Made by a program: the position numbers and the translations under genes | Part shown: piece after piece, positions 15,767 to 26,135 of the stretch | Numbering within the stretch: position 1 is the first letter of the stretch | Layout of the letters: every line of letters starts with the position of its first letter | Source: Idiomarina aquatica | GTDB taxonomy: Bacteria > Pseudomonadota > Gammaproteobacteria > Enterobacterales > Alteromonadaceae | Assembly (NCBI RefSeq): GCF_004362895.1 | Contig: NZ_SNXI01000014.1 | Coordinates: 16,255 to 80,254 of the forward strand | Direction: 5' to 3' | DNA length: 64,000 nucleotides | The notes under the pieces: generated by a model | The model's input: only the letters and a program-made list of their open reading frames with translations | Database searches by the model: none | What the model was told of the DNA's origin: nothing

Positions 15767-17731
15767 TTAACCTTCTAACAACCAACGTTCTGCAGACTCC
15801 ACATAGCGGGGTTTCCCACTCAATAGCACCACGTCGCCGGCGCGTAACGTTATCTGCGACGAGGGATCCTCAACTTCGACATCATCGCGACGCAACGCTT
15901 TAAGTTTTACCTGATAATCACTCCAATTGAGCTCCTCTACCGACTTACCCACAGCCCACGCTTGTTCAGGTAGGTTCACCGCATGCAAAAACTCCAGCCG
16001 ATCCGCATTTTCTGCGTCGACGGTGGTCTGGGACCCCGGATAAAAGCCATGCATGTCGCCATAGTGATTACGACGCTCCTGTTCCAGTCGTGACAAAATG
16101 CGCCGAATTGGAATACCGCTATGGCTCAACACATGAGAGATCAACATCAGGCTTGCTTCGAGGGTATCCGGAACAACTTGCGAGGCGCCGGCGTCAGTAA
16201 GTCTATCCAGGTTTAAATCGTCGCGACTGCGGACGATAACAAAAGCCTTATCGTTCATTGAGCGAATTTCTTTTAATACGTCAATAGCCCGTGAGTCATC
16301 AGAAAAACTGATAATGATCAGAGGGACGTGAGCCGCCCCGACAGCGCGTAAAATATCCCGTTTAGCACTATCACCAAAGTAAACCGGTGCGCCACCGGCA
16401 ACAGCTTCCTGAACACGTAGTGGGTCATTATCCACGGCAATATGTTTTATTCCTTCCGCATCTAAAAAGCGGCTAATCGTTTGACCCACGCGGCCAAAGC
16501 CACAGATTAACACCTGCTGTTCACGACCTGAGTTTTCGACTTTCTGCGCAATATCGGGTTCTTCGGTGGGTTCGCGAATAAGCAACGATACTAATGGCTG
16601 CAACTTTTGGATAACAATAGGTGTTACCGCCATACTGAAGACGCCCACACCAATCAGAATTGATGACACTTGGTCAGTTAAGAGATTATAAGTGCCGGCC
16701 AACGAGACAATAACAAAACCGAACTCACCCATTTGAAACAAAGATATGGCACTGCCCCAGGCATCCCGGTCGCGCTCACCTAATGCTTTCGCAACGTAAC
16801 GTATCAGTACCAGCTTGACCGCTGTCATACCCAATATAATCAGTAGCACCCAATGCAACGACTGAATAAACGTTGTTAAAGCCAGCTGCATACCTACCGT
16901 GGTAAAAAACAGCCCCATCAGAATATCGCGAAAAGGCCTAATATCAGCTTCTAACTGGTGTTTGTATTTGCTTTCGCCCAGCATCATGCCGGCCAAGAAG
17001 GCACCCAATGCCATAGACAAACCAAATGCGTGTGTTAAGCCACCGGCGACTAAGGCCACCAGCAATGTTGCCAGCACAAACAGTTCGTCGGTGCGTTGGT
17101 TTGCAATTTCGCGGAATGCATAGGGAAGCACCCATTTACCCACCGCCATGAGCACCGCTATAACGGCGGCTCCTTTTACCAGCGCCATCAATAAACTGTA
17201 TGCGATACTGCCGTCGCCGCCCCCGGCAAGCAGAGGAATAATAATTAACAACGGCACCACGGCGATATCCTGAAACAGCAATATTGCCACGCTAACCTGG
17301 CCGCGCCGCGTGGCCGTTTGCGAACTCTCACTCAGCTGCTTAATGACTACCGCTGTTGACGACAATGCCAGCGCGCCAGCAATGGCTAGCGCTGCCGCCC
17401 AATTGCCGAGCAACAAAAAACCAACCACTAAAAATATCAGTAGCGAGCCCAAAACTTGCGCGGCGCCCAAGCCAAACACCAGTCGCCGCATGGCAATCAT
17501 TTTTGGCAAGGAAAATTCTAAGCCGAGTGAGAACAGCAACAGTACGATACCTAATTCAGCAATCAGGTGATATTCGTCTGGATCCGAAATCCATCCCATA
17601 ACATGGGGGCCAGCGATTATGCCGGCGCACAGATAAGCAAGAATTGCAGGTAACTTGATTCGGCGAAACGCCCATACCAACACCACGGCGACGCCGAGTA
17701 ATAGTAATAAACTGGTAAAAGTTCCGTACAT
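15767..17731 (-). CDS. CPA2 family cation:proton antiporter with RCK domains (KefB/KefC-like)
   Basis: A 654-residue inner-membrane antiporter. The N-terminal ~385 residues carry about twelve helices of the Na+/H+ exchanger fold (LAELGIVLLLFSLGLEFSLP, ALSSTAVVIKQLSE, GAFLAGMMLGESKYKHQLE). A TrkA-N/RCK domain follows with the nucleotide-binding motif GFGRVGQ near residue 408 and a conserved acidic beta-2 end (AVDNDP). A TrkA-C-like domain closes the protein. Family members export K+ or exchange it for H+ under electrophile or pH stress. No KefF/KefG ancillary gene is adjacent, so glutathione gating is uncertain. It is divergent from the diguanylate cyclase gene. Confidence 0.88.
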   Translation of the reverse strand: MYGTFTSLLLLLGVAVVLVWAFRRIKLPAILAYLCAGIIAGPHVMGWISDPDEYHLIAELGIVLLLFSLGLEFSLPKMIAMRRLVFGLGAAQVLGSLLIFLVVGFLLLGNWAAALAIAGALALSSTAVVIKQLSESSQTATRRGQVSVAILLFQDIAVVPLLIIIPLLAGGGDGSIAYSLLMALVKGAAVIAVLMAVGKWVLPYAFREIANQRTDELFVLATLLVALVAGGLTHAFGLSMALGAFLAGMMLGESKYKHQLEADIRPFRDILMGLFFTTVGMQLALTTFIQSLHWVLLIILGMTAVKLVLIRYVAKALGERDRDAWGSAISLFQMGEFGFVIVSLAGTYNLLTDQVSSILIGVGVFSMAVTPIVIQKLQPLVSLLIREPTEEPDIAQKVENSGREQQVLICGFGRVGQTISRFLDAEGIKHIAVDNDPLRVQEAVAGGAPVYFGDSAKRDILRAVGAAHVPLIIISFSDDSRAIDVLKEIRSMNDKAFVIVRSRDDLNLDRLTDAGASQVVPDTLEASLMLISHVLSHSGIPIRRILSRLEQERRNHYGDMHGFYPGSQTTVDAENADRLEFLHAVNLPEQAWAVGKSVEELNWSDYQVKLKALRRDDVEVEDPSSQITLRAGDVVLLSGKPRYVESAERWLLEG

Positions 17732-17931
17732 CCTCTGCTCCCTGACTATGTTTGGCGGCCGATTCTCAGTTGCCGTTTGGTTTAATCATAACACCGTCTA
17801 GATGACCTTAACACGACTTTAATAGTCACCGAATTACTCGCCTAACAAGTTCTGGCACACTTTTTGTATGTTTCTGGCATAAGTAAAGCATTGTCAATTT
17901 TGCGTCACACAAATAACGCCGGGAAGTAACC

Positions 17932-18849
17932 ATGCTAACAAAAGTTGCATTTGGAAAAGTCAAACAGCCGCAGCCTGTGCGCTCACAGTCACAGGTGAGT
18001 CAACTGACCAGTAGCCGCGACCTGTCGCGTTCCAATACCTTGACCGAGGTATTGCAAACGACTCTGGATACCCATCAGTTATTATCAGTTTATGCTGACT
18101 TTTTAAAAACCCGGCTCGATGTTGAGGCGCTGCAGTTTGTTTCCGATGATCAGTTGTTCAGTCTCATCGGCGACTTTGACCAAAGCCAGATACAGCATGC
18201 GGTGATGTTGTATGCGGATCAAGCCTACCTGGGCCAGTTGGTTTATGGTCTTAAACGACCGTTAACCGTTACCCAAAAGTTGCGCCTGGAGCAATGGCAC
18301 CGGGAGCTGACTTTTCCGCTGCGCAATGCGCTAAAGTTCTCACAGTTACATCGTTTGGCGGTGCGTGATCATTTAACCGGTCTCGGCAACCGGGCGTTGC
18401 TAGAGGAAGTTCTGGAGCATTTGCATATTAAGCAGCAACGCCAAAAAAATGGCTCTCACTCGGTCATGTTACTTGATTTAGATGGCTTTAAAGATGTCAA
18501 TGATGAGCACGGCCACCAGCAGGGTGATGACATTTTACGCGTGTTTGCGGAGTTATTGCGCACAACGGTACGCGACAGTGATCAAGTGTTCCGTTTTGGC
18601 GGTGACGAATTCGTTATTGTAATGGAAGATACTAATCTGTATCAGGCTCAGGACGTCTACAACCGTATTCGAACAGCTGTCGATAGCTGCGATACGCTCA
18701 GCCGTTATGGCTTGAGTACCAGTGCCGGTACCGCACAGCTGGAGTGTTTTAATACCGTTGAACAAAGCTTAGACGAAGCAGACCAGTGCCTTTATCAGGC
18801 CAAGCACGGCGGTAAAAACCGTCATTGCGGATCAGTCGGTTGCGCTTAA
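17932..18849 (+). CDS. Diguanylate cyclase (GGDEF domain)
   Basis: A 305-residue soluble protein predicted to make cyclic di-GMP. The GGDEF domain occupies about residues 145-300. RFGGDEF is intact (GGDEF near 223-227), and the inhibitory I-site RDSD lies five residues before it, so product inhibition is likely. The N-terminal ~140 residues have no transmembrane helix and no family I recognise; they may be a sensory domain. The ATG has a GGGAAGTAACC ribosome site. The 3' end overlaps convergent tilS by 18 bp. Confidence 0.9.
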   Translation: MLTKVAFGKVKQPQPVRSQSQVSQLTSSRDLSRSNTLTEVLQTTLDTHQLLSVYADFLKTRLDVEALQFVSDDQLFSLIGDFDQSQIQHAVMLYADQAYLGQLVYGLKRPLTVTQKLRLEQWHRELTFPLRNALKFSQLHRLAVRDHLTGLGNRALLEEVLEHLHIKQQRQKNGSHSVMLLDLDGFKDVNDEHGHQQGDDILRVFAELLRTTVRDSDQVFRFGGDEFVIVMEDTNLYQAQDVYNRIRTAVDSCDTLSRYGLSTSAGTAQLECFNTVEQSLDEADQCLYQAKHGGKNRHCGSVGCA

Positions 18850-20178
18850 CCATTGCGGCTGTGGCGGCGGAGTCATTGCCGAGCCAGCGGTAGCATCTTG
18901 GTGTAACCACCCAACCCCGGGTAACCATGCCCACGCAGAACGCTTTTGTAAGCAGGGCGCGCACTGACGTAACCAGGCAGGTACCTGCGCCTGCTTTAAC
19001 CAGTCTGCCATGGTTTTACGGCCTTTACGCTGCGGATGTTGCCATTTACCGGGCAGTAATCCATAACCAAGCGTTAAGTCTGCCTCGTTAACCAACGCTT
19101 CAGTAATAATCAACTGACCCCAAGGGCTTGCCAGACTATAGGTTCCCGCTTCTGTAAGCTTAACGTGCGATGGTGTTTGCTGATTCTGTTCCTCGACACA
19201 CCAAAGCGCCACCTGATAAAAACGCACCTCATAATCAGCACAGCTCACACACATACGGGTATCCGCACGCGCATCACTGGCCTGCTGTCTAATTTGCTCA
19301 AGCTGTTGAAAGCTCGGTAAAGACGCCGCCTCGCCCGCGGCAATTTCCAGCCACCGGCGCAGTATCGCACGTTGCATTGCTGCTGACTGCCGACGCAAGG
19401 TATCCACCGGCAAACCTTTGCCTAATAGCGGATGCTCAATCCATTGCTGCGAGAGTTTTTCACTCAACAAGTCATCCAATACCTGTTGCTGTTCCGCACA
19501 GAGCCGCGCCGACCGTAGCACACTATCGCCAAAAGTTGGCCAGCGTTGCTCCAGTAACGGAATTACGTCGTGACGTAAAAAGTTACGCTCAATTCGCGTA
19601 TCGTAGTTGGTGTCATCTTCAATCCAGGTCAACTGACGCGCGTTTGCATAGTCGTAAATGTCCTGTTTGCTTACCGCCAGTATTGGCCGTACCAGGCGCC
19701 GCTGATCGTACCAGCAATGCACTTCAGCCATACTGGCAAGCCCTTTTGGACCGCTACCTCGGTTTAACTGCAGTAAAAACGTTTCGATTTGATCATTACG
19801 ATGCTGACCCAACAATATGATTGCATCGTTATCGCTCAGTTCACGCAAACGCTGATAACGACGTTCCCGGCCTGCGGCTTCTTTCGACTGCCGTGATTCG
19901 ATTGGTACAGTCAGTGGTTCAAAGTGTGTGGTAACGCCATAAGCTTTAGCAGCTTTTTGGATTGTTTCTGACCAAGCCGCTGAGTTGGGGTGAAAACTGT
20001 GATCGAGGTGCACCGCCAGGTAGCGATACTGATCATGCTGCTGATGATAGCGCATCGCGCAATCCAGCACCGTTTGTGAGTCAGCACCGCCACCCAGGGC
20101 GATAATTATTTGCTGCCCGGGCCTGAGCGATAAGCCATCCATAACCGTACAAAAGCGGTCAAATAACGCGTCGCTCAT
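18832..20178 (-). CDS. tilS: tRNA(Ile)-lysidine synthetase
   Basis: A 448-residue TilS, which converts C34 of tRNA-Ile(CAU) to lysidine using ATP and lysine. The N-terminal PP-loop ATPase domain contains ALGGGADSQTVLD, where the family normally has SGGxDS: the first Ser is Gly here. Other expected motifs are present: AVHLDHSFHPNS, ERRYQRLRE, LLGQHRNDQIETFLLQLNRGSGPKGL and RPILAVSKQDI. TilS substrate-binding and C-terminal domains follow (KGRKTMADWLKQAQVPAW). It lies 12 bp after accA in the conserved dnaE-accA-tilS order, and ends convergently over the GGDEF gene. Confidence 0.92.
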   Translation of the reverse strand: MSDALFDRFCTVMDGLSLRPGQQIIIALGGGADSQTVLDCAMRYHQQHDQYRYLAVHLDHSFHPNSAAWSETIQKAAKAYGVTTHFEPLTVPIESRQSKEAAGRERRYQRLRELSDNDAIILLGQHRNDQIETFLLQLNRGSGPKGLASMAEVHCWYDQRRLVRPILAVSKQDIYDYANARQLTWIEDDTNYDTRIERNFLRHDVIPLLEQRWPTFGDSVLRSARLCAEQQQVLDDLLSEKLSQQWIEHPLLGKGLPVDTLRRQSAAMQRAILRRWLEIAAGEAASLPSFQQLEQIRQQASDARADTRMCVSCADYEVRFYQVALWCVEEQNQQTPSHVKLTEAGTYSLASPWGQLIITEALVNEADLTLGYGLLPGKWQHPQRKGRKTMADWLKQAQVPAWLRQCAPCLQKRSAWAWLPGVGWLHQDATAGSAMTPPPQPQWLSATD

Positions 20179-20190
20179 TAACGTAGCTGC

Positions 20191-21147
20191 CTAGCAATAA
20201 CCAAATGACATGAGTTTTTGATAGCGGCGATCGAGCAGTTCGCTACGCTCGAGTCCACGCAATTCGTTTAAATCAGTTATTAAGCGCTGCTTAAGCGCCG
20301 AAGCCATATCGTCCATATTGCGATGAGCGCCACCCAGTGGCTCGGCAATAACTGTATCAATTAAACCTAATTCTTTACTGCGCTGCGCGGTAACGCCCAT
20401 TGCCTCGGCCGCAAGTGGCGCTTTACTAGCGCTCTTCCACAGAATCGACGCGCAGCCTTCCGGCGAGATAACCGAATAGGTGCTGTACTGCAGCATATTA
20501 ACTTTGTCGCCCACGCCAATAGCCAATGCGCCGCCGGATCCGCCCTCACCGATAACGGTACAAACGATGGGTACACCCAAACGCGACATGACTTTAAGAT
20601 TGCGGGCGATAGCCTCACTCTGACCGCGCTCTTCGGCGCCAATGCCCGGATAAGCCCCCGGCGTATCAATAAAGGTGACAATTGGCATTTTAAAGCGTTC
20701 TGCAGTTTCCATCAGGCGTAATGCTTTGCGATAGCCCTCAGGCTTTGGCATGCCAAAATTACGGCGAATTTTATCTTTTGTTTCGCGGCCTTTTTGCTGA
20801 CCAATAACCATCATCGGCTCGTCATTAAGTCGTGCAATACCACCAACAATCGCTTCGTCATTGGCATAGGTGCGATCTCCCGCCAATTCATCGAACTCGG
20901 TAAAAATACGCGGAATATAATCTAGCGTATAGGGCCGCAACGGGTGCCGCGCTAACTGCGCAACCTGCCACGCGCCTAACTCAGAAAATATTTTTTCGGT
21001 AAGCTCACGGCTTTTGTTGGTCAGACGTTGAATCTCTTCTTCAATATTGATGTCCAGCTCACCGCGTTCGCCGACGTTTTTTAGTTCATCTATCTGCGCT
21101 TCAAGCTCGGCAATTGGCTGTTCGAAGTCTAAAAAGTTCAAGCTCAT
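20191..21147 (-). CDS. accA: Acetyl-CoA carboxylase carboxyltransferase subunit alpha
   Basis: A 318-residue AccA, which with AccD transfers the carboxyl group from biotin to acetyl-CoA to give malonyl-CoA for fatty acid synthesis. It begins [22 protein letters not shown], as in other gammaproteobacterial AccA. It holds the crotonase-fold motifs [23 protein letters not shown] and [15 protein letters not shown]. Length is standard. It sits 14 bp after dnaE and 12 bp before tilS. Confidence 0.97.
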   Translation of the reverse strand: MSLNFLDFEQPIAELEAQIDELKNVGERGELDINIEEEIQRLTNKSRELTEKIFSELGAWQVAQLARHPLRPYTLDYIPRIFTEFDELAGDRTYANDEAIVGGIARLNDEPMMVIGQQKGRETKDKIRRNFGMPKPEGYRKALRLMETAERFKMPIVTFIDTPGAYPGIGAEERGQSEAIARNLKVMSRLGVPIVCTVIGEGGSGGALAIGVGDKVNMLQYSTYSVISPEGCASILWKSASKAPLAAEAMGVTAQRSKELGLIDTVIAEPLGGAHRNMDDMASALKQRLITDLNELRGLERSELLDRRYQKLMSFGYC

Positions 21148-21161
21148 TCGCTACCCATTCC

Positions 21162-24100
21162 TTAAAATTCTAACGAGACCCACTGTTCACCCAGCAGCTC
21201 CCTTAAATTATGTATCAGTTCGTCAGCTGGTCGAATATACCATTGCACGCCAGCTGTTAACGTCGCGTTCGCCTTGTCACCCTTAAAGTGAATAATTAAC
21301 GGGCAGGTACCTTCGGCATAGGGTTGCAATTCGTTTTGCAGTTTAGCTGCCATACCCTGTTGCAGCTGTTCACTTGTTACGGTTATGGCGACATGCCGTA
21401 AAAAACTTTCCCGCGCCTGATCGATACTCATCACTTCTCGGGCTATCATTCTATTACCACCAGAGAAGTTATCAAATCGTACCTCCCCTTTTGCCCACAA
21501 AATTCGGTCTTTTTCGAGCAAATGCTGGAAGCTTTCATACTCATTACTATAGAGCATGACATCCATTCGTGCGCTTTTATCGTCCAACGTGACCACGGCA
21601 AACCGCTGACCGCGTTTATTTACGATAACACGAACATCAATCACCAACCCGGCTATTGCAACCAGCTCATTCTTTCGCGTTTCGTTAATTTCGGACAAAA
21701 AGCCGGCGACGTAATGGCGCAATTCCTGGCGAAAACGATTAATCGGGTGACCCGTTAAATAAAGCCCTAATGTTTCCCTTTCACCTTCAAGCCAAACCGC
21801 TTCGGGCCAGGGTTTTACGTTAACAAACTCGTGTTCTACTGCTTCCGGCTCGGTGGTGAGCACGCCAAACATATCACTTTGGCCAATACTTTCTGCCTGA
21901 CGATGTTGCTCGGCCTGGCGCATAGCTTTTTCCAGCGATGCCATTATGGTAGCGCGATGCGGTCCAAGCGTGTCCATTGCACCACCACGTATCAGTCGCT
22001 CCATCACGCGTTTATTGAGCCGTTTTAAGTCGACCCGGCAACAAAAATCGAACAGATCGGTAAATTGACCTCCTTCCTGACGTGCTTCGATAATTGCCTC
22101 AATGGGCGCCTCGCCAACTCCTTTTATGGCACCGATGCCATAGACAACACGACCTTCCTCATCAACGGTAAACTTATACTGGCCCTTATTAACATCAGGC
22201 GGCAGTAACTTTAGGCCCATGCGTTCGCATTCGTCAGCCAGGGTAACGATCTTGTCGGTATTATCCATATCGGCTGACATTACTGCCGCCATAAATTCAG
22301 CGGGGTAATGCGTTTTCATCCACAGCGTCTGATACGACACCAACGCGTAAGCAGCCGAGTGTGATTTATTAAACCCGTATCCGGCAAACTTCTCTACCAG
22401 GTCGAAGATTTTCATCGCCAGTTCGGGGTCAATGTTATTTTTAGCCGCGCCCTCGCGGAAAATATCACGCTGCTTGGCCATTTCTTCGGGCTTTTTCTTA
22501 CCCATGGCGCGCCGCAGCAAATCAGCGCCGCCTAATGAATATCCGGCCATGACCTGAGCCACCTGCATAACCTGCTCCTGGTACAGGATAACGCCATAGG
22601 TCGGTTCAAGAATTGGTTCCAGGCATGCGTGTTGATATTGCGCATCCGGGTAGGATACTTCTTCGCGGCCATGCTTACGGTCGATAAAGTTATCTACCAT
22701 GCCCGATTCCAGTGGCCCGGGCCGGAATAAGGCGACCAGCGCGATAATGTCTTCAAAGCTATCCGGTAACAAACGCAGAATAAGCTTTTTCATCCCCGCT
22801 GACTCTAGCTGAAACACCGCCGTGGTCTCGGCGCGTTTTAAAATTCGGAAGCATTGCGGGTCATCCAGCGGAATAGCATTGATATCAATCAGCGCTTTGC
22901 CCTGTTGTTGATGACGTGCATTAACCATATCCAGCGCCCACTGGATAATTGTCAGCGTACGCAGGCCCAAAAAGTCGAATTTAACCAAACCGGCTGACTC
23001 GACATCGTTTTTATCAAACTGTGTAACCGGGTTTTTACCCTCATCATCACAATAGAGTGCAGCAAAATCGGTAATCGTGGTTGGTGAAATAACTACCCCA
23101 CCCGCGTGTTTGCCAGCATTACGGGTCACCCCCTCGAGAATCCGGGCAAAATCGATGAGCTCTTTAACTTCTTCGTCAGCATCGTAACGTTCGCCCAGCT
23201 CAGGGACTTCTTGAAACGCCTTCGCCAGGGTCATCCCCGGCGCTCCGGGCACCAGCTTGGATATGCCATCAACGAAGCCATAAGGGTGGCCAAGCACACG
23301 ACCGGCATCACGGATGGATGCTTTTGCCGCCATGGTACCAAAGGTAATAATTTGCGATACCGCATCACGGCCGTACAGCTCGGCCACGTGATCAATAACC
23401 TCGTCACGGCGATCCATACAAAAATCGACATCAAAGTCCGGCATGGATACCCGTTCGGGGTTCAAAAAACGTTCGAATAGCAGATCAAACTCAAGCGGAT
23501 CAAGATCCGTGATTTTTAACGCATAGGCGACCAATGACCCGGCACCAGAGCCCCGCCCCGGCCCGACCGGGATATTATTGTCCTTACTCCACTGAATAAA
23601 TTCCATGACGATAAGGAAGTAACCGGGAAAGCCCATTTGGTTAATTACATCAAGCTCGATTTTTAACCGTTCGTCATAGGCAGGACGTTTTTCTTTCCGT
23701 TCCTGCTCGTCGGGGAACAAAAACGCCAGCCGCTCTTCTAATCCTTCCTCTGACACCTTAACCAGGTAATCACCTTCGGTTAAGTTGCCGGTCGGGAAAG
23801 CTGGCAGAAAGTATTCGCCCAGCCGGATAGTCACGTTACACCGTTTTGCTATTTCAACCGTGTTTTGCAACGCTTCCGGAATATCAGCGAACAATTCCTG
23901 CATTTCTTCGGCGCTGCGAAGATATTGCTGTGGCGAGTATTTTTTGGGTCGGCGTTTGTCACCAAGCTGAAAGCCATCATGGATGGCAACACGAATTTCG
24001 TGTGCTTCAAAGTTATCGGCTTCTAAAAACACCACTTCGTTAGTTGCCACTACCGGAATATCGCGTTCTGCGGCCAAATCGACGGCAGCATGCAGGTAGT

Positions 24101-24665
24101 CTTCTTCCTGTGGTCGGCCGGTGCGGGTTAACTCAAGATAATAACGGTTAGCAAAATGCTGTTGATAAAATGTCAGGCACTGCTCTAAAGCATCTGCATG
24201 GCCTTTTAATAAGGCCTGTCCGACATCACCCTGACGTGCCCCCGATAACAATAAAACACCGGCATTGTGCTCGACCAGCCAGTCTTTATCGATAACCGGT
24301 TTGCCTTGTACGTGGCCGCGAAGATAAGCTTTTGAAATGAGTTGGATAAGACTTTGGTAACCATCGTTATCCATAGCCAGCGCCGTCAGACGAAAAATTT
24401 CGCCTTCAGGATAGTCGCCCTGCACCCAGAGGTCTGCACCGACCAGAGGTTTAATGCCCTGCTTGTGAGCCGCACCGTAATATTGCACCAACCCACAGAA
24501 GTTCATCTGATCAGTTAGCGCCATGGCCGGCATGCCAGCTTCCGCCACCGCTTCGCAAATAGGCCCGATTTTTGTCAGGCCGTCAATCATAGAAAAATCA
24601 CTATGTATGCGCAGATGAACAAAAGGACTATCGTTAGCTGTGGTGCCGGTCAGGTCGCTGGTCAT
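21162..24665 (-). CDS. dnaE: DNA polymerase III subunit alpha
   Basis: The 1167-residue replicative polymerase catalytic subunit. The N-terminal PHP domain begins [15 protein letters not shown]. The polymerase palm carries [16 protein letters not shown] and [19 protein letters not shown] (catalytic aspartates), and the fingers include [22 protein letters not shown]. HhH, OB-fold and C-terminal tau-binding regions follow. Length matches the E. coli type (1160). It is followed directly by accA. The rnhB gene that often lies just upstream of dnaE in this class is absent here; ndh takes that place. Confidence 0.97.
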   Translation of the reverse strand: MTSDLTGTTANDSPFVHLRIHSDFSMIDGLTKIGPICEAVAEAGMPAMALTDQMNFCGLVQYYGAAHKQGIKPLVGADLWVQGDYPEGEIFRLTALAMDNDGYQSLIQLISKAYLRGHVQGKPVIDKDWLVEHNAGVLLLSGARQGDVGQALLKGHADALEQCLTFYQQHFANRYYLELTRTGRPQEEDYLHAAVDLAAERDIPVVATNEVVFLEADNFEAHEIRVAIHDGFQLGDKRRPKKYSPQQYLRSAEEMQELFADIPEALQNTVEIAKRCNVTIRLGEYFLPAFPTGNLTEGDYLVKVSEEGLEERLAFLFPDEQERKEKRPAYDERLKIELDVINQMGFPGYFLIVMEFIQWSKDNNIPVGPGRGSGAGSLVAYALKITDLDPLEFDLLFERFLNPERVSMPDFDVDFCMDRRDEVIDHVAELYGRDAVSQIITFGTMAAKASIRDAGRVLGHPYGFVDGISKLVPGAPGMTLAKAFQEVPELGERYDADEEVKELIDFARILEGVTRNAGKHAGGVVISPTTITDFAALYCDDEGKNPVTQFDKNDVESAGLVKFDFLGLRTLTIIQWALDMVNARHQQQGKALIDINAIPLDDPQCFRILKRAETTAVFQLESAGMKKLILRLLPDSFEDIIALVALFRPGPLESGMVDNFIDRKHGREEVSYPDAQYQHACLEPILEPTYGVILYQEQVMQVAQVMAGYSLGGADLLRRAMGKKKPEEMAKQRDIFREGAAKNNIDPELAMKIFDLVEKFAGYGFNKSHSAAYALVSYQTLWMKTHYPAEFMAAVMSADMDNTDKIVTLADECERMGLKLLPPDVNKGQYKFTVDEEGRVVYGIGAIKGVGEAPIEAIIEARQEGGQFTDLFDFCCRVDLKRLNKRVMERLIRGGAMDTLGPHRATIMASLEKAMRQAEQHRQAESIGQSDMFGVLTTEPEAVEHEFVNVKPWPEAVWLEGERETLGLYLTGHPINRFRQELRHYVAGFLSEINETRKNELVAIAGLVIDVRVIVNKRGQRFAVVTLDDKSARMDVMLYSNEYESFQHLLEKDRILWAKGEVRFDNFSGGNRMIAREVMSIDQARESFLRHVAITVTSEQLQQGMAAKLQNELQPYAEGTCPLIIHFKGDKANATLTAGVQWYIRPADELIHNLRELLGEQWVSLEF

Positions 24666-24751
24666 AATAGCAGTAGCTTTACCATTTTTAGTTTTTATAG
24701 TAGCGCGTATTGTGCCTCAATCGCTGCTGGCAGTCGAGTAGCCGCAAACTA

Positions 24752-26041
24752 TCAATGTAACTTCAAACGCGGTTTAACCGCGTGGTTAAGCTTATCCACA
24801 GTAATAATTAACAGCATTTTCCACCACCCGTGTAAGGCCCGTTGATGCATTCGATAAAGACTAGCATAAGCATACCGAGCCAGTGTTCCTTCAATCGACA
24901 TGGATAGACTCTTACTCTGCATCAAATTTCCCACGGCCGAGAAACGACTGAGCGATACCAGCGAGCCGCGATCTTTATACTTAAATGGTTTTGCTGCTCT
25001 GCCTTTTAACTCACGCTGGATATTAGTGGCCAGACAAGCGGCCATTTGATGTGCTGATTGCGCCCGCGGCGGTACAAAGCGATCATCGTCAATAGCGCAG
25101 GCCGCGCAATCTCCTAACGCATAAACAGATGGGTCATCGGTGCTTTGCAGATACTCATTTACCAGCAACTGGTTATTTTTGCGGTGCGCCAGCCCCAGCG
25201 ACGCTAAAAAGTCAGGTGCCCGAATTCCTGCCGCCCAAACCATCAGGTTAGCATCGATATGCGCGTCATCTTTTAACGTCAGGCCGTCGCTACCGGCTTT
25301 TACTGCCGGATTGCCGGTTATCACGTTAACCCCAAGTGATTCGAGCTTTTGCTTAACCCGATGTGCCAGGCCTTCCGGTAAAGCAGGTAATAATCGTGGA
25401 CCGGCCTCGACCAGGCTGACTTTCAGGCGCTCACGAGTTAAATGCGTTAAGCCGTAAATATTTAATAAGGATACCGAGTGCACCAGTTCTGCCGCAAGTT
25501 CGACCCCGGTTGCGCCACCACCGACAATCGCGATATCCAATGTTTGCTCGTCGCCATCCTCCAGCGCCTGGTTAACCCGCAGAAATTCGTTAAGTAATTC
25601 GTGATGAAAATTATCGGCTTGCTGCGTCGAGTCCAAAAAGTAGCAATGTTGTTTAACACCGTCGACGCCAAAGTCTGCGGTGACGCTGCCTACCGCCAGT
25701 ATGAGCCGGTCATAGCGAATAGAACGTTCGGCTAAGACCTCTTCACCGTCGTCAACGATCGGGGCAAGCTGTACCTGCCGATTATCCCGGTCAATTCCGG
25801 TTAAAGTACCGACTAGAAAACGAAAGCCAGCCCTGGCGCCCTGCCCCCGATAATCTAGCTCCGCAAGTCGCGAGTCCAAAGCGCCCGATGCCACCTCGTG
25901 TAACAGTGGTTTCCACACGTGGGTACTGTTTCGATCAATCAGAATAATTTCTGCTTGTTTTTTCTTACCTAACGTTTTCCCGAGTTCGGTAGCCAGCTCA
26001 AGCCCTCCGGCACCACCTCCAACCACTACGATGCGCTCCAT
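24752..26041 (-). CDS. ndh: NADH dehydrogenase type II (NDH-2)
   Basis: A 429-residue membrane-associated flavoprotein that oxidises NADH and reduces quinone without pumping protons. The FAD-binding motif VVVGGGAGGLELATELG is at the N-terminus and the NADH-binding motif IVGGGATGVELAAEL is near residue 170. The second FAD motif is YALGDCAACAIDDD, with the quinone-site phrase RAQSAHQMA after it. The C-terminal amphipathic segment (YASLYRMHQRALHG) probably binds the membrane. It is preceded by the terminator of the oligopeptidase gene, so it has its own promoter, and is followed by dnaE after an 86-bp gap. Confidence 0.92.
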   Translation of the reverse strand: MERIVVVGGGAGGLELATELGKTLGKKKQAEIILIDRNSTHVWKPLLHEVASGALDSRLAELDYRGQGARAGFRFLVGTLTGIDRDNRQVQLAPIVDDGEEVLAERSIRYDRLILAVGSVTADFGVDGVKQHCYFLDSTQQADNFHHELLNEFLRVNQALEDGDEQTLDIAIVGGGATGVELAAELVHSVSLLNIYGLTHLTRERLKVSLVEAGPRLLPALPEGLAHRVKQKLESLGVNVITGNPAVKAGSDGLTLKDDAHIDANLMVWAAGIRAPDFLASLGLAHRKNNQLLVNEYLQSTDDPSVYALGDCAACAIDDDRFVPPRAQSAHQMAACLATNIQRELKGRAAKPFKYKDRGSLVSLSRFSAVGNLMQSKSLSMSIEGTLARYAYASLYRMHQRALHGWWKMLLIITVDKLNHAVKPRLKLH

Positions 26042-26057
26042 CTCGTTGTCCCTTATA

Positions 26058-26097
26058 AAATAAAAAAGCCACTGACGATAATAACGCCAGTGGCTTT
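26058..26097 (-). terminator. Intrinsic terminator after the M3 oligopeptidase gene
   Basis: The minus strand forms AAAGCCACTG / CAGTGGCTTT with a 13-nt loop, followed by TTTTATTTTAT. It lies between the peptidase stop and the ndh start. Confidence 0.85.
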
Positions 26098-26135
26098 GTT
26101 TCGCATCCGTACTAACGGATTAAATTGCTATAAGC

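Noticed and set aside
17853..17868. TGGCAC-N5-TTGTA upstream of the diguanylate cyclase gene, resembling a sigma54 promoter.
   Set aside because: The conserved -12 GC is GT here and no enhancer-binding protein site is apparent; it is too weak to list.
18832..18849. The 18-bp overlap of the GGDEF and tilS genes as evidence of a frameshift.
   Set aside because: Both proteins end at plausible C-termini and similar convergent overlaps occur elsewhere in the window.
24990..25460. Open frames antisense to ndh.
   Set aside because: The ndh protein is fully conserved here, and the opposite frames have no start signals or recognisable protein pattern.
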